A DNA stretch of 64,000 nucleotides, taken from the NCBI GenBank assembly GCA_023896275.1, contig MLDA01000002.1, positions 124,001 to 188,000 on the forward strand, in the 5' to 3' direction. This document shows, in pieces, positions 13,555 through 22,158 of the stretch (position 1 is its first letter; each line of letters begins with the position of its first letter). Below the pieces are notes generated by a model, which worked only from the letters and a program-made list of their open reading frames with translations, was not told the DNA's origin and did not search any database. Made by a program: the position numbers and the translations under genes. The DNA comes from Kocuria rosea subsp. polaris. Lineage in GTDB: Bacteria > Actinomycetota > Actinomycetes > Actinomycetales > Micrococcaceae.

Positions 13555-14515
13555 GGGGCGCGTCAGTAGGGCGTTCGGAGAGCTGAAGCCGCGAGTCGAA
13601 CCGGACGTCGGCGCCCGTGATGGGGTCGCGGAACTCGATGCCGCGGGCCAGCAGCTGCAGGGGCCGGGCGTAGTCGTCGGGGGCCTTGTCCCAGAGCCGC
13701 GGGTAGAACGCGTCGTTCAGGATGCCGAGACCGAGCGCGGCCATGTGCACGCGCAGCTGGTGGGTCTTGCCGGAGTGCGGCTTGAGCAGGAAGTGTCCGA
13801 CGGTGGCGCCCGCGTGGGAGCCGGCGCTCACTCCCGTGCCCAGCACGTCGATCCAGGACTCCGCATTCGGCTCCCCGGATTCGACGATCGCCCGCAGCTG
13901 GCCTTTCACCTTGGTCATGCGGTTGCGGTAGACGAGCGGGAACCCGTGCGCCGCGCGCAGCTGATCGGCCCCGGCCGCGGGGGCGTCGAGCGCGGAGACA
14001 CACTCGTACTCCTTGCGGATCTCGCGCCGCTCGAACAGCGTCTGGTAGAGGCCGCGGGTGGCCGGGTTGGTGGAGAAGAGCAGGATCCCGGAGGTCGCCC
14101 GGTCCAGCCGGTGCATCGGGATGAGGTGGTCGATGCCAAGCCGGTTGCGCAGCCGCACCAGCGCGGACTCCTGCACGAACCGCCCGCCGGGTGTGGTCGG
14201 CAGGAAATGCGGCTTGTCGACGGCGAGCAAGTGCTCGTCCTGGTGCACGATCGACTCGGTGAAGGGGATCGGTTCCTCGCGCGGCGCCTCGCGGTAGTAC
14301 CAGAGGAATTCGTGCTCGCGCAGCGGGGTCTCCCGGCGGATGGGGGAGCCGTCGATGCCGACGACCTCGCCGTCGTCGAAACGGCGCAGCAGCCCGTCCG
14401 GGTCGACGTGGCCGAATCGGTGCATGACGTAGTCCAGCACGGTGTCCCAGCCACTCTCTGGCAGGTGCAGGCGGGTAGCGCCGACCCCGTTGCGCACTGG
14501 GAGGGGAGACTTCAT
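13547..14515 (-). CDS. RluA-type rRNA/tRNA pseudouridine synthase
   Basis: A 322-residue pseudouridine synthase. The catalytic Asp is in MHRLDRATSG, the invariant HRLDxxTSG motif of the RluA family; the late motif KPHSGKTHQLRVHMAALGLGILNDAFYP is also present. An N-terminal region resembling an S4-like domain (DTVLDYVMHRFGHVDPDGLLRRF) precedes it. The target RNA position cannot be assigned. ATG 14515 is used; GTG 14521 is a possible alternative two codons upstream. The downstream DedA gene overlaps its end. Confidence 0.92.
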   Translation of the reverse strand: MKSPLPVRNGVGATRLHLPESGWDTVLDYVMHRFGHVDPDGLLRRFDDGEVVGIDGSPIRRETPLREHEFLWYYREAPREEPIPFTESIVHQDEHLLAVDKPHFLPTTPGGRFVQESALVRLRNRLGIDHLIPMHRLDRATSGILLFSTNPATRGLYQTLFERREIRKEYECVSALDAPAAGADQLRAAHGFPLVYRNRMTKVKGQLRAIVESGEPNAESWIDVLGTGVSAGSHAGATVGHFLLKPHSGKTHQLRVHMAALGLGILNDAFYPRLWDKAPDDYARPLQLLARGIEFRDPITGADVRFDSRLQLSERPTDAPRA

Positions 14516-14546
14516 GGCCACCGCACTAGTCTCTCACGAGGCCGGG

Positions 14547-15659
14547 TCACCCGTCGGCGCGCTGGTCCGTGCTCTCCTCCTTGCCCAGGAGCCGGCGCTG
14601 GTGGGCGCGGCGGCTGTAGGTGGCTTCGCGGATGTCGTCGTCGCTGTCGAAGTTCGACCCCAGCGCGCCGGCCATCGTGCCCAGGGAGGCGGCGAGCCAT
14701 GAGAGCGCCGCGTAGTCGCTGAGCCCGACGGGGTGACCGAGCTGTGACTCCAAGTACGCGGTGTCGACGATCGCGAGCGAGCCGGCGAAGAGGACTAGGT
14801 AGATGACCGCGTACATGAGGGCCACCGAGAGCACCACGGTCGTGACGGTCGCGGCGTTGTCGAGGGCGGCCTGGTTCGACGCGGACCCCACGCCGACGCG
14901 TCCCGAGCCGGCGTGTTCGATGGTGGACCGTCGCGTCCATAGGCCATTGCGCACGATAAGCCACGTACTCAAGGTCAACACGGCGACGATGCTGATCAGC
15001 AGCAAACGCCGGGTCGGCAGCACGTCGGACATGTCCCAGATACTGGAGTAGAAGATTCCGAACGCCCCGGCTGCGGCCGCCGTCGCGATGCACGTCGAGA
15101 GCGCGGTGAGCAGCCGGCCGGGCCGGTTGTTCCTGACCATGCCCGCCCACAACCGCAACGCCGAGAAGCGCGAGTCGAGCGTCACGAAGAGGCTGCCGTC
15201 GCCGGGCACGTGGTGCGCGGTCCGCACGCCTGGGGTGCGCACCTCGCCGTCCTGGTCGCCTTCGTCCTCCGGTCCCTGCCTGCGGTGCAGCGTCAGAGCG
15301 AGGTCCGTCAGCATCGTGCGCAGCCGGGCGGTCAGGCGCCACAGGCCGAACCCGGGCAGCGACAACAGCGCCGCCCCGGCGCCACGGTCGAGTTCGTAGG
15401 CCAGCGGCTGTCCGTCGTAGGTCCGCGGCAGATCGGTCACGTAGACGAGGTAATCCCAGTCGCGTTCGGCGGCCAGCCCGCCGGCGCGCCCCATCAGGCG
15501 GATGTCGCCGTCGGAGTCCAGCGGCAGGGCGCCGCGCTCGACGACGACGGTCCAGTCCTCGCCGTCGGCCTCGTCGAGGCGCTGCTCGACGACGTCGCGG
15601 GCCCGCCGGCACACGTTTTCCGGCAGGCCCGGGTCGGCCATGATTCCGATGGTCGGCAT
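14547..15659 (-). CDS. Hypothetical multi-pass membrane protein
   Basis: 370 residues, no family recognised. The first 130 residues are soluble (TIGIMADPGLPENVCRRARDVVEQRL at the start looks like an alpha/beta fold); then a polar linker, then four hydrophobic segments between roughly residues 185 and 345, with an acidic/Arg-rich cytoplasmic tail. GGAGG lies seven bases before ATG 15659, a strong ribosome binding site. Lies between nei and the pseudouridine synthase on the same strand, so it could be part of a longer operon. Confidence 0.75.
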   Translation of the reverse strand: MPTIGIMADPGLPENVCRRARDVVEQRLDEADGEDWTVVVERGALPLDSDGDIRLMGRAGGLAAERDWDYLVYVTDLPRTYDGQPLAYELDRGAGAALLSLPGFGLWRLTARLRTMLTDLALTLHRRQGPEDEGDQDGEVRTPGVRTAHHVPGDGSLFVTLDSRFSALRLWAGMVRNNRPGRLLTALSTCIATAAAAGAFGIFYSSIWDMSDVLPTRRLLLISIVAVLTLSTWLIVRNGLWTRRSTIEHAGSGRVGVGSASNQAALDNAATVTTVVLSVALMYAVIYLVLFAGSLAIVDTAYLESQLGHPVGLSDYAALSWLAASLGTMAGALGSNFDSDDDIREATYSRRAHQRRLLGKEESTDQRADG

Positions 15660-15701
15660 GGGTGGCCCTCCTGTGGGTTCGGTGGCGATCCCGCCCGCAC
15701 A

Positions 15702-16526
15702 TCACACGGTGGTGGCGGCGGCGGGCTCCGTCTGCTCGCGGTAGGGGACTGGCTGGCACGACGGGCAGAAGAACGTGAGTCGCTCCTGACCGTTCTCGGG
15801 TGGTCCGAGCGGCATCTGCCGGATCGGGGTCTGGCACAGGTAACACGGCCGCCCCGTGCGCTGGTAGACCCAGTACGGGTCGGTCAGCTCGGTCGGTGTG
15901 GTCTTGCGCCGGTTCCGGTCCTTGTTCGCGTGCAGCAACAGGAAGCAGCGCTCGATGATCCGGGCCAGGTCCGGCACCGCGCTGACCGGCATGAGCGGGT
16001 GCGTCTTCGTGATGAACAGGGTCTCAGACCGGTAGATGTTCCCGATGCCGGTCAGATTCCGCTGATCCATCAGCGACAGTCCGATCGGCAGGTCCGGTCG
16101 CATCAGCATCCGCTCGCGCACCTCCTCAGGGTCCCAGGCGTGCCCTAGCGGGTCCGGTCCCAGATGACCGACGGCCTTGTGCTCGAGCCGCGTCGGGAAC
16201 ACCCGCAGCAGCCCGAGGTCGACGCCGATGGCCTCGAAAGAGTCGTTCGCCAGCACGCATCGGACCTTGTGCGCCGGCGTCCGCCAGCGCTCGCCGGGCG
16301 CGTACACGTCCCACCTCCCGTCCATCATCAGGTGCGTGTGCACGGTCAGGTCCGCGACCCGGATCAGCAGATGCTTGCCGCGCGAAGCGACCGACTCCAC
16401 CGGGTATCCGGTCAAATCCAGCGTCGCACATTGCGGGACCCGGAAATCGCTCTTGGTCAACTGATGTCCGGTCAGCGTCGCGTCCAACATGCGTGCGGTG
16501 CGGAATACAGTATCGCCCTCAGGCAC
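15702..16526 (-). CDS. nei: Fpg/Nei-family DNA glycosylase-AP lyase (endonuclease VIII)
   Basis: Base-excision repair enzyme removing oxidised bases. It begins MPEGDTV, giving the N-terminal Pro2 nucleophile and Glu3 used by the family; the PEGDT form is typical of Nei rather than Fpg. The helix-two-turn-helix LTGIGNIYRSE is present, and the C-terminal zinc finger has CYLCQ and FFCPSCQ cysteine pairs. 274 residues is normal. The start overlaps the last eight bases of lhr, so the two are translationally coupled; lhr-nei adjacency is also known in mycobacteria. Confidence 0.95.
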   Translation of the reverse strand: MPEGDTVFRTARMLDATLTGHQLTKSDFRVPQCATLDLTGYPVESVASRGKHLLIRVADLTVHTHLMMDGRWDVYAPGERWRTPAHKVRCVLANDSFEAIGVDLGLLRVFPTRLEHKAVGHLGPDPLGHAWDPEEVRERMLMRPDLPIGLSLMDQRNLTGIGNIYRSETLFITKTHPLMPVSAVPDLARIIERCFLLLHANKDRNRRKTTPTELTDPYWVYQRTGRPCYLCQTPIRQMPLGPPENGQERLTFFCPSCQPVPYREQTEPAAATTV

Positions 16527-19500
16527 GGAATCTCACCCCGTTCGGTGCTGCGTAAAATCCGGCCGCGCGGAGTGCGTCGGCCAGTGCGGTGCCGCCGATT
16601 GGCTGCCCGCCTACTCGTTCGATCCCCAACTTTTCGATGCGCGCCAGTTTCAGCGCGCCCACCAGCGCGGTTGCGGCGGCGTCGAGCGCCGCTTCTTCCG
16701 TGCTGAAGCTCAACATGGTCTTGCCGCCGCGCTCGAGGTAGAGCGTCAGCTCCCCGTCGACCAGGACGACGACGGCGCCCGCCTTCCGGCCCGGGCGGTG
16801 CCGCCCGCGCCCGCCCGCGGCCTCGGGTGCTGCGGCGCCGGCTGCCTCCGCGCCCGGCTCGGGCGGCTCCGGCCACGGCAGGGCCGCACCGAACGGGTTG
16901 GCCGGGTCGGTGGCGGCGAGGGCCACGGCGCGGCGGCGGCCGGAGCGAGCGGTGGCGTCGTCGTCGTGCCCTGAGGCGTGGGTGCGGAGGCGGTCGATCG
17001 TCGCCGACAGCGCGAACTGCGCTGCGCCGAGGTGTTCGATGAAGTAGCCGCGGCGGACACGGCCGGACTCCTCGAGCCGGGCCAGCACCTTGTACACGAG
17101 CGCGAAGCCGCCGGCGACGTCCTCGCTCATGACCGGGCCGCGCGTGAGCACCCCGTAGCGGTCCAGCAGCAGCTCGGCGGTGGCGTGCGTGCGGATCGTC
17201 GGATCGGCCTCGCCGCGCGGCACGAGCGACCAGCGGCCCGTGGCCTTCGCGGCCTGCGCCGGAGTGAGCATCCCGGTCGTGGAGGCCAGCGCGTCGGCCG
17301 GGTTCGCGCCGGCGCGTAGGCCCGATTCGGCCTGCTCGGCCAGGCGGTTCCGCAGCCCTGAGCGCAGGGACAGCCGGGTGGGCCGGCCGAGGCGCGCCCG
17401 CGGGGTCGATGCGCGACGACGGTGGGCCGTCTTGCCGCCGTCGAGCAGCCCGCGGACGGGGGCGAACGTGTCGTTCGTGACCCGACCGGCGAAGAACAGC
17501 TCCCAGAGGGCCTCGACGAGTTCGCCCTGCGGAACGTCCGGGGCAGCCTCGGCCAGCTGCCGGAAGAAGTATGCGCCGCCGCCGGCGAGCGTCTCGAGTA
17601 GCCGGGACTGGACCGCCGTGGGTTCCGGCTCCGCGTCCGCGGCGGGCAGGGTCAGCTCCGCGCTGGCGGCCGGGTGGAACGCGACCCAGCCGTCGGTGCC
17701 GGCCAGCGCGCCGGCCCCGGTCGCCAGGACCTCCCCGGTGGAGAGGAGCTCGTCCAGGTAGCCGGGCTGGTAGTCGGCGACGCGGCAGGGCAGGATGTGG
17801 GACTCCCACGCGCTCGCCGGGGCAGGGTAGCCGGCGAGCTGCTCGAGCACCGTGGCCACGCCGTCGATCCCGCGCAACGCCGGCGCCGTCGACGCGCCGT
17901 CTCCGACGAACTGCCATTCGGGCAGGAAACGGGCGTAGGCGTCGCCGGGCACGGGCTCGACCTCGGCGCGCAGCGCCGCCAGGGAACGGCGGCGGATCCG
18001 GCGCAGGACCTCCCGCTCGCACCACTCGAGCCCGGCGGAATCGGCGTCGAGCCCGTCGTGCCCCGCGGGTGTGTGGTGCTCGGCGGCGAGCAGCTCGGGC
18101 GGGCGGAAGGCGCCGTCGGAGACTCGCCCGTCCTGCGCAAGGCGCTGCAGGGCCACCCGCACGACGCCGACGCCCAGGCCCAGCGCGGCCGCCGCCTCGT
18201 GCGCGGTGAAGGGTCCGTGGGTGCGCGCGTAGCGGCCGACGAGATCGCCGAGCGGGTCGTCGACGGGCTCGACGAACGCCAGCGGGACGCCGATCGGGAG
18301 GGCGACGCCGAGCGCGTCGCGCAGCCGGGCCGCGTCCTCGATCGCGGCGTACACCTCGCGCCCGGAGAGCTGGACCTTCAGGGCGCGGACGCTGCGCACG
18401 AGCTCCTGGGCCCAGCGGTTCACCTGCTCGGTAGGGATGCCGGCGGGCTCGAGGCGCTCGGCGAGTTGGGCGGCGTCGAGCGGGCCGAGCAGGCGCAGCA
18501 GGTCGGCGACGGCCTCGACGCCGCGCTCGTCCGTGTCCGCGCGCAGGCGGTACCCGTCGGCGGTGCGCTGCAGCTCGGCGGCGGTGCGGGTAATGACGTC
18601 GGCGTCGAGCAGCTCGCGCAGCTCGGTGCGGCCGAGTAGGTCGCCCAGCAGCGTCGGGTCGAGCGAGAGTGCGGCGGCCCGGCGCTCGGCCAGCGGGGAG
18701 TCGCCTTCGTAGAGGAACTGCGCGACGTAGCCGAAGAGCAGGGACTGGGCGAACGGGGAGGGCGAGCGCGTCGTCGTCTCGAGGACCCGGATGCTGCGGG
18801 ACTGCACGGCGGCCGCGATCGCGGAGAGAGCGTCGAGGTCGTAGACGTCCTGCAGGCACTCGCGGGCGGTCTCGAGGATGATCGGGAACGTCGGGAACTT
18901 CTTGGCGACGTCGAGCAGCTGGGCCGAACGCTGGCGCTGCTGCCAGAGCGGGCTGCGCTTGGAGGGGTTCTGGCGCGGCAGCAGCAGGGCGCGGGCCGCG
19001 CATTCGCGGAAGCGCGACGCGAAGAGGGCGGAGCCACCGACCTCTCGGGTGACGATCTCGGCCAGCTCGTCCGGCTCGAAGTCGAAGAGCTCGGCGCCGG
19101 GCGGCTCGTCCTCCATCATCGGCACGCGCAGCACGATCCCGTCGTCGGCGGCCATCGCGGACCCGTCGAGTCCGTAGCGCTCGCGCAGCCGGGCACCCAC
19201 GGCGAGGGCCCACGGCGCGTGCACGGGCATGCCGAACGGGGAGTGCAACACGACCCGCCAGTCGCCGAGCTCGTCCTGGAACCGCTCGACGACGAGGGCC
19301 CGGTCGGTCGGCAGCGCGCCGGTGGCCTCCTGCTGTGCGGCGAGGTAGCCGCGGAGGTTGGCGACCGCCCACGCATCGAGACCTGCGGACGCGAGGCGGG
19401 CGGCGGCGTCGTCCTCGTCGAGCGCGGCGACCTCGCGGCGGAACGCGCCGACGGCGTGGCCGAGTTCGACGGGGCGGCCGGGACCGTCGCCGTGCCAGAA

Positions 19501-21453
19501 GGGCAGCTTGCCGGGCTGGCCGAACGCGGGCGTGACGAGCACGCGGTCGTGCGTGATGTCCTCGATCCGCCAGCTCGTGGCGCCGAGCGCGAAGACGTCG
19601 CCGACCCGCGACTCGTAGACCATCTCCTCGTCGAGCTCACCGACGCGGCGGCCTCCCGTCCGTGCGGCGCCCGGCCGTTCCTCCTCGGTGCCGACGATGA
19701 AGACGCCGAACAGGCCGCGGTCGGGGATCGTGCCGCCGCTGGTCACGGCGAGCCGCTGGGCACCGGGGCGGCCGGCGAGGGTGCCGGCGTCGCGGTCCCA
19801 GACGATCCGGGGGCGCAGCTCCGCGAACTCGTCGGACGGGTACTTCCCCGCCAGCAGGTCGAGCGTCGCCTCGTACGCAGAGCGGGGCAGGGCGGCGAAC
19901 GGGGCGGCCCGCCGGACGACGTCGTACCACTCCTCCGCGTCGATCTCGCCGAGCGCGGTCGCGGCCACGGTCTGCTGGGCGAGGATGTCGAGCGGGTTGG
20001 CGGGGATGCGCAGGGGCTCGATGCGCCCGGCGAGCATGCGCTCGACGGTGACCGCGGTCTCCAGCAGGTCGCCGCGGTGTTTGGGGAAAAAGTAGCCGGC
20101 GGAGGCCGCGCCGACTTGGTGGCCGGCGCGACCGACGCGCTGCAGGCCGGAGGCGACCGAGTTGGGGGACTCGACCTGGATGACGAGGTCGACGAGGCCC
20201 ATGTCGATGCCGAGCTCCAGCGAGCTGGTCGCGACCACGCAGCGCAGCCGACCGGACTTGAGCCCGTCCTCGATGTCGGCGCGCTGCTCCTTGGAGACGG
20301 AGCCGTGGTGGGCGCGGGCGAGCACGGGATCGGCGCCGGAAGTCTGTCCCGCCTGGGCCATCATCTCGGCGGGAGTGCGCGTCGTCGGGGCGGAGCCCCG
20401 AGCCTGCTCGCGCACCGCGGCGAGGCCGTCGCCCCACTCGTCGCCACCGCTGGAGAGTTCGAGGCGCTCGGCATGGATCTCGTTGAGCCGGCCGGTCAGG
20501 CGCTCGGCGAGGCGGCGGGAGTTGGCGAAGACGATTGTGGAGCGGTTGGCCTCGATGTGGTCGACGATCTGCTCTTCGACGTGCGGCCAGATGCTTGCCT
20601 GCGGCTGCAGGCCGGAGGCCGGACCCATGTCGTGGGCGCCGGCGGCCGCCGGCAGGTCCGTCATGTCCTCGACGGGCACGGACACCGTCAAGTCCCACTT
20701 CTTGCGGCTTTCCGGTGCGACGACGGTGACGGGACGGGACCCGCCGAGGAACCGGGCGACCTCGGCGTGGGGTTCGACGGTCGCGGAGAGCCCGATGCGC
20801 TGGGCCGGGGCCGGCAGCAGCGCGTCGAGGCGCTCGAGCGAGACCGCGAGGTGGGCGCCGCGCTTCGTCCCGGCGACGGCGTGCACCTCGTCGAGGATCA
20901 CGGTGTCGACGCCGGCGAGGGACTCCCGGGCGCGGCTCGTCAGCATGAGGAACAGCGATTCGGGGGTCGTGATGAGGATGTCCGGCGGGTTCGTCTGGAG
21001 CTTTCGCCGCTCGTTGGCCGGGGTGTCGCCGGAGCGGACGCCGACCCGGATCTCGGGCGCGGATGCGCCGAGGCGGGCCGCGGTCTGCGTGATCCCGATG
21101 AGTGGGCTGCGCAGGTTGCGCTCGACGTCGACGCCGAGCGCCTTGAGCGGGGAGATGTAGAGGACGCGGGTCGAACGCTTCCGCTCGGCCTTCGCCGGCA
21201 ACTCGGGCAGCGGTTGCGCGTCGGCGTCCGCGCCGGCTCCGCCGCGGACGAGGGAGTCGAGGGCCCAGAGGAACGCGGACAGCGTCTTTCCGGAGCCGGT
21301 GGGCGCGACGACCAGGGCGTTCTCACCTCGGGAGACCGCGTCCCAGGCGCCGGCCTGGGCGGCGGTCGGCGCAGCGAAGGCGCCCGCGAACCATTCTCTG
21401 GTCGCGGGTGTGAAGCGGTCCAGGACCGCCGTCTGCGCTACTGAATCCGATAT
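16519..21453 (-). CDS. lhr: Lhr-family ATP-dependent helicase, apparent AUA start codon
   Basis: Large SF2 helicase acting on DNA and DNA:RNA hybrids. Seen in order: motif I APTGSGKT (about residue 47), LYISPLKALGVD, DEVHAV (motif II), GLSATVE (III), ATSSLELGIDMG (V), QRVGRAGHQ (VI), then the long Lhr-specific winged-helix and C-terminal domains; 1644 residues fits Lhr-Large. No ATG, GTG or TTG exists in frame between the upstream stop and motif I. GGAGGT lies six bases before ATA 21453, and translation from there gives the expected N-terminus (LDRFTPATREWF). The first 16 bases overlap the lipoprotein gene; the end overlaps nei by eight bases. A sequencing error turning ATG into ATA cannot be excluded. 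Confidence 0.93.
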   Translation of the reverse strand: MSDSVAQTAVLDRFTPATREWFAGAFAAPTAAQAGAWDAVSRGENALVVAPTGSGKTLSAFLWALDSLVRGGAGADADAQPLPELPAKAERKRSTRVLYISPLKALGVDVERNLRSPLIGITQTAARLGASAPEIRVGVRSGDTPANERRKLQTNPPDILITTPESLFLMLTSRARESLAGVDTVILDEVHAVAGTKRGAHLAVSLERLDALLPAPAQRIGLSATVEPHAEVARFLGGSRPVTVVAPESRKKWDLTVSVPVEDMTDLPAAAGAHDMGPASGLQPQASIWPHVEEQIVDHIEANRSTIVFANSRRLAERLTGRLNEIHAERLELSSGGDEWGDGLAAVREQARGSAPTTRTPAEMMAQAGQTSGADPVLARAHHGSVSKEQRADIEDGLKSGRLRCVVATSSLELGIDMGLVDLVIQVESPNSVASGLQRVGRAGHQVGAASAGYFFPKHRGDLLETAVTVERMLAGRIEPLRIPANPLDILAQQTVAATALGEIDAEEWYDVVRRAAPFAALPRSAYEATLDLLAGKYPSDEFAELRPRIVWDRDAGTLAGRPGAQRLAVTSGGTIPDRGLFGVFIVGTEEERPGAARTGGRRVGELDEEMVYESRVGDVFALGATSWRIEDITHDRVLVTPAFGQPGKLPFWHGDGPGRPVELGHAVGAFRREVAALDEDDAAARLASAGLDAWAVANLRGYLAAQQEATGALPTDRALVVERFQDELGDWRVVLHSPFGMPVHAPWALAVGARLRERYGLDGSAMAADDGIVLRVPMMEDEPPGAELFDFEPDELAEIVTREVGGSALFASRFRECAARALLLPRQNPSKRSPLWQQRQRSAQLLDVAKKFPTFPIILETARECLQDVYDLDALSAIAAAVQSRSIRVLETTTRSPSPFAQSLLFGYVAQFLYEGDSPLAERRAAALSLDPTLLGDLLGRTELRELLDADVITRTAAELQRTADGYRLRADTDERGVEAVADLLRLLGPLDAAQLAERLEPAGIPTEQVNRWAQELVRSVRALKVQLSGREVYAAIEDAARLRDALGVALPIGVPLAFVEPVDDPLGDLVGRYARTHGPFTAHEAAAALGLGVGVVRVALQRLAQDGRVSDGAFRPPELLAAEHHTPAGHDGLDADSAGLEWCEREVLRRIRRRSLAALRAEVEPVPGDAYARFLPEWQFVGDGASTAPALRGIDGVATVLEQLAGYPAPASAWESHILPCRVADYQPGYLDELLSTGEVLATGAGALAGTDGWVAFHPAASAELTLPAADAEPEPTAVQSRLLETLAGGGAYFFRQLAEAAPDVPQGELVEALWELFFAGRVTNDTFAPVRGLLDGGKTAHRRRASTPRARLGRPTRLSLRSGLRNRLAEQAESGLRAGANPADALASTTGMLTPAQAAKATGRWSLVPRGEADPTIRTHATAELLLDRYGVLTRGPVMSEDVAGGFALVYKVLARLEESGRVRRGYFIEHLGAAQFALSATIDRLRTHASGHDDDATARSGRRRAVALAATDPANPFGAALPWPEPPEPGAEAAGAAAPEAAGGRGRHRPGRKAGAVVVLVDGELTLYLERGGKTMLSFSTEEAALDAAATALVGALKLARIEKLGIERVGGQPIGGTALADALRAAGFYAAPNGVRFRA

Positions 21454-21605
21454 GGCCCGACCTCCAGCAACTCTTCGTCCGCCGACGCGCTGGGATCCGT
21501 CTCCGACCGTCCTTCAGGAGGGGAGGGTCTGGTGCTCGCGCACGACGCAAGGAGGAGCGCCGCGGCGGCCGCGGCGGCGAGAGCGACCAGCTGGCGAATC
21601 TTCAC
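21438..21605 (-). CDS. Small lipoprotein, 55 aa
   Basis: Short gene that is easy to overlook. GTG 21605 is preceded by GGAGGAAAACC, a strong ribosome binding site. Residues 1-22 form a lipoprotein signal: MKIRQ, a hydrophobic Ala/Leu stretch and the lipobox LASC with Cys22. The mature part is about 34 residues, Ser/Pro/Glu-rich, acidic, ending VGPYRIQ. No family recognised. It lies 39 bases after rlmH and overlaps the start of lhr by 16 bases, and it contains the lhr ribosome binding site. Whether the peptide itself matters or its translation gates lhr is unknown. Confidence 0.7.
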   Translation of the reverse strand: MKIRQLVALAAAAAAALLLASCASTRPSPPEGRSETDPSASADEELLEVGPYRIQ

Positions 21606-21644
21606 GGTTTTCCTCCAGACGTCCTACTCACAACCTACCCGAAG

Positions 21645-22103
21645 TCACGTGTGGTGGTACGGGCGGCCCCCGGAAATCTCCTGCGCGCGGTAGAGCTGCT
21701 CGGCCAGGATGAGCCGGACCAGCTGGTGCGGGAAGACCAGTTTGGAGAGGCTCCAGACGAAGTCGGCCCGCTGGTGTACGGAGTCCGCAACACCGTACGC
21801 GCCGCCGATGATGACGGTGATCGGCTTCGACGAGTCGAACTGCCGTTGCAGCCTGGCGGCCAGGTCCGGCGAGTCGATGTTCCGTCCTCGCTCGTCGAGC
21901 AGCACGACGTGGTCCTGGGCGCCGATCTTGGCGAGCAGCCGCTCGCTCTCCTCGGAACGGGCGGCGTCCGCCTCGCGCGACGAGTGCGGCAGCAACTGCC
22001 ACGTGACGTCGTACGGCTTCTTCATGCGCTTGGCGTAGCGATCAATCCCCTCGCTCACCCACGACTCGTGCTTCTTACCGATGGCCAGAACCCGAATTCC
22101 CAT
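21645..22103 (-). CDS. rlmH: 23S rRNA pseudouridine-1915 N3-methyltransferase RlmH
   Basis: SPOUT methyltransferase that methylates pseudouridine 1915 in helix 69 on the assembled 70S ribosome. 152 residues, the usual length. The knot elements are clear: HVVLLDERGRNIDSPDLA, then ITVIIGGAYGVADSV (SAM-binding glycine loop) and the C-terminal LSKLVFPHQLVRLILAEQLYRAQEISGGRPYHH. In most actinobacteria the middle motif reads GGAxG, matching here. First gene of a same-strand run with the lipoprotein, lhr and nei. Confidence 0.96.
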   Translation of the reverse strand: MGIRVLAIGKKHESWVSEGIDRYAKRMKKPYDVTWQLLPHSSREADAARSEESERLLAKIGAQDHVVLLDERGRNIDSPDLAARLQRQFDSSKPITVIIGGAYGVADSVHQRADFVWSLSKLVFPHQLVRLILAEQLYRAQEISGGRPYHHT

Positions 22104-22158
22104 GTCCCTATCCTCTCAAGGGTCAGCCTGCCAGCCGGCCCCCGCGTTTTGGCCGCCG

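Noticed and set aside
19219-21444. 741-codon plus-strand frame opposite lhr
   Set aside because: No domain, no ribosome binding site, and fully antisense to conserved helicase motifs.
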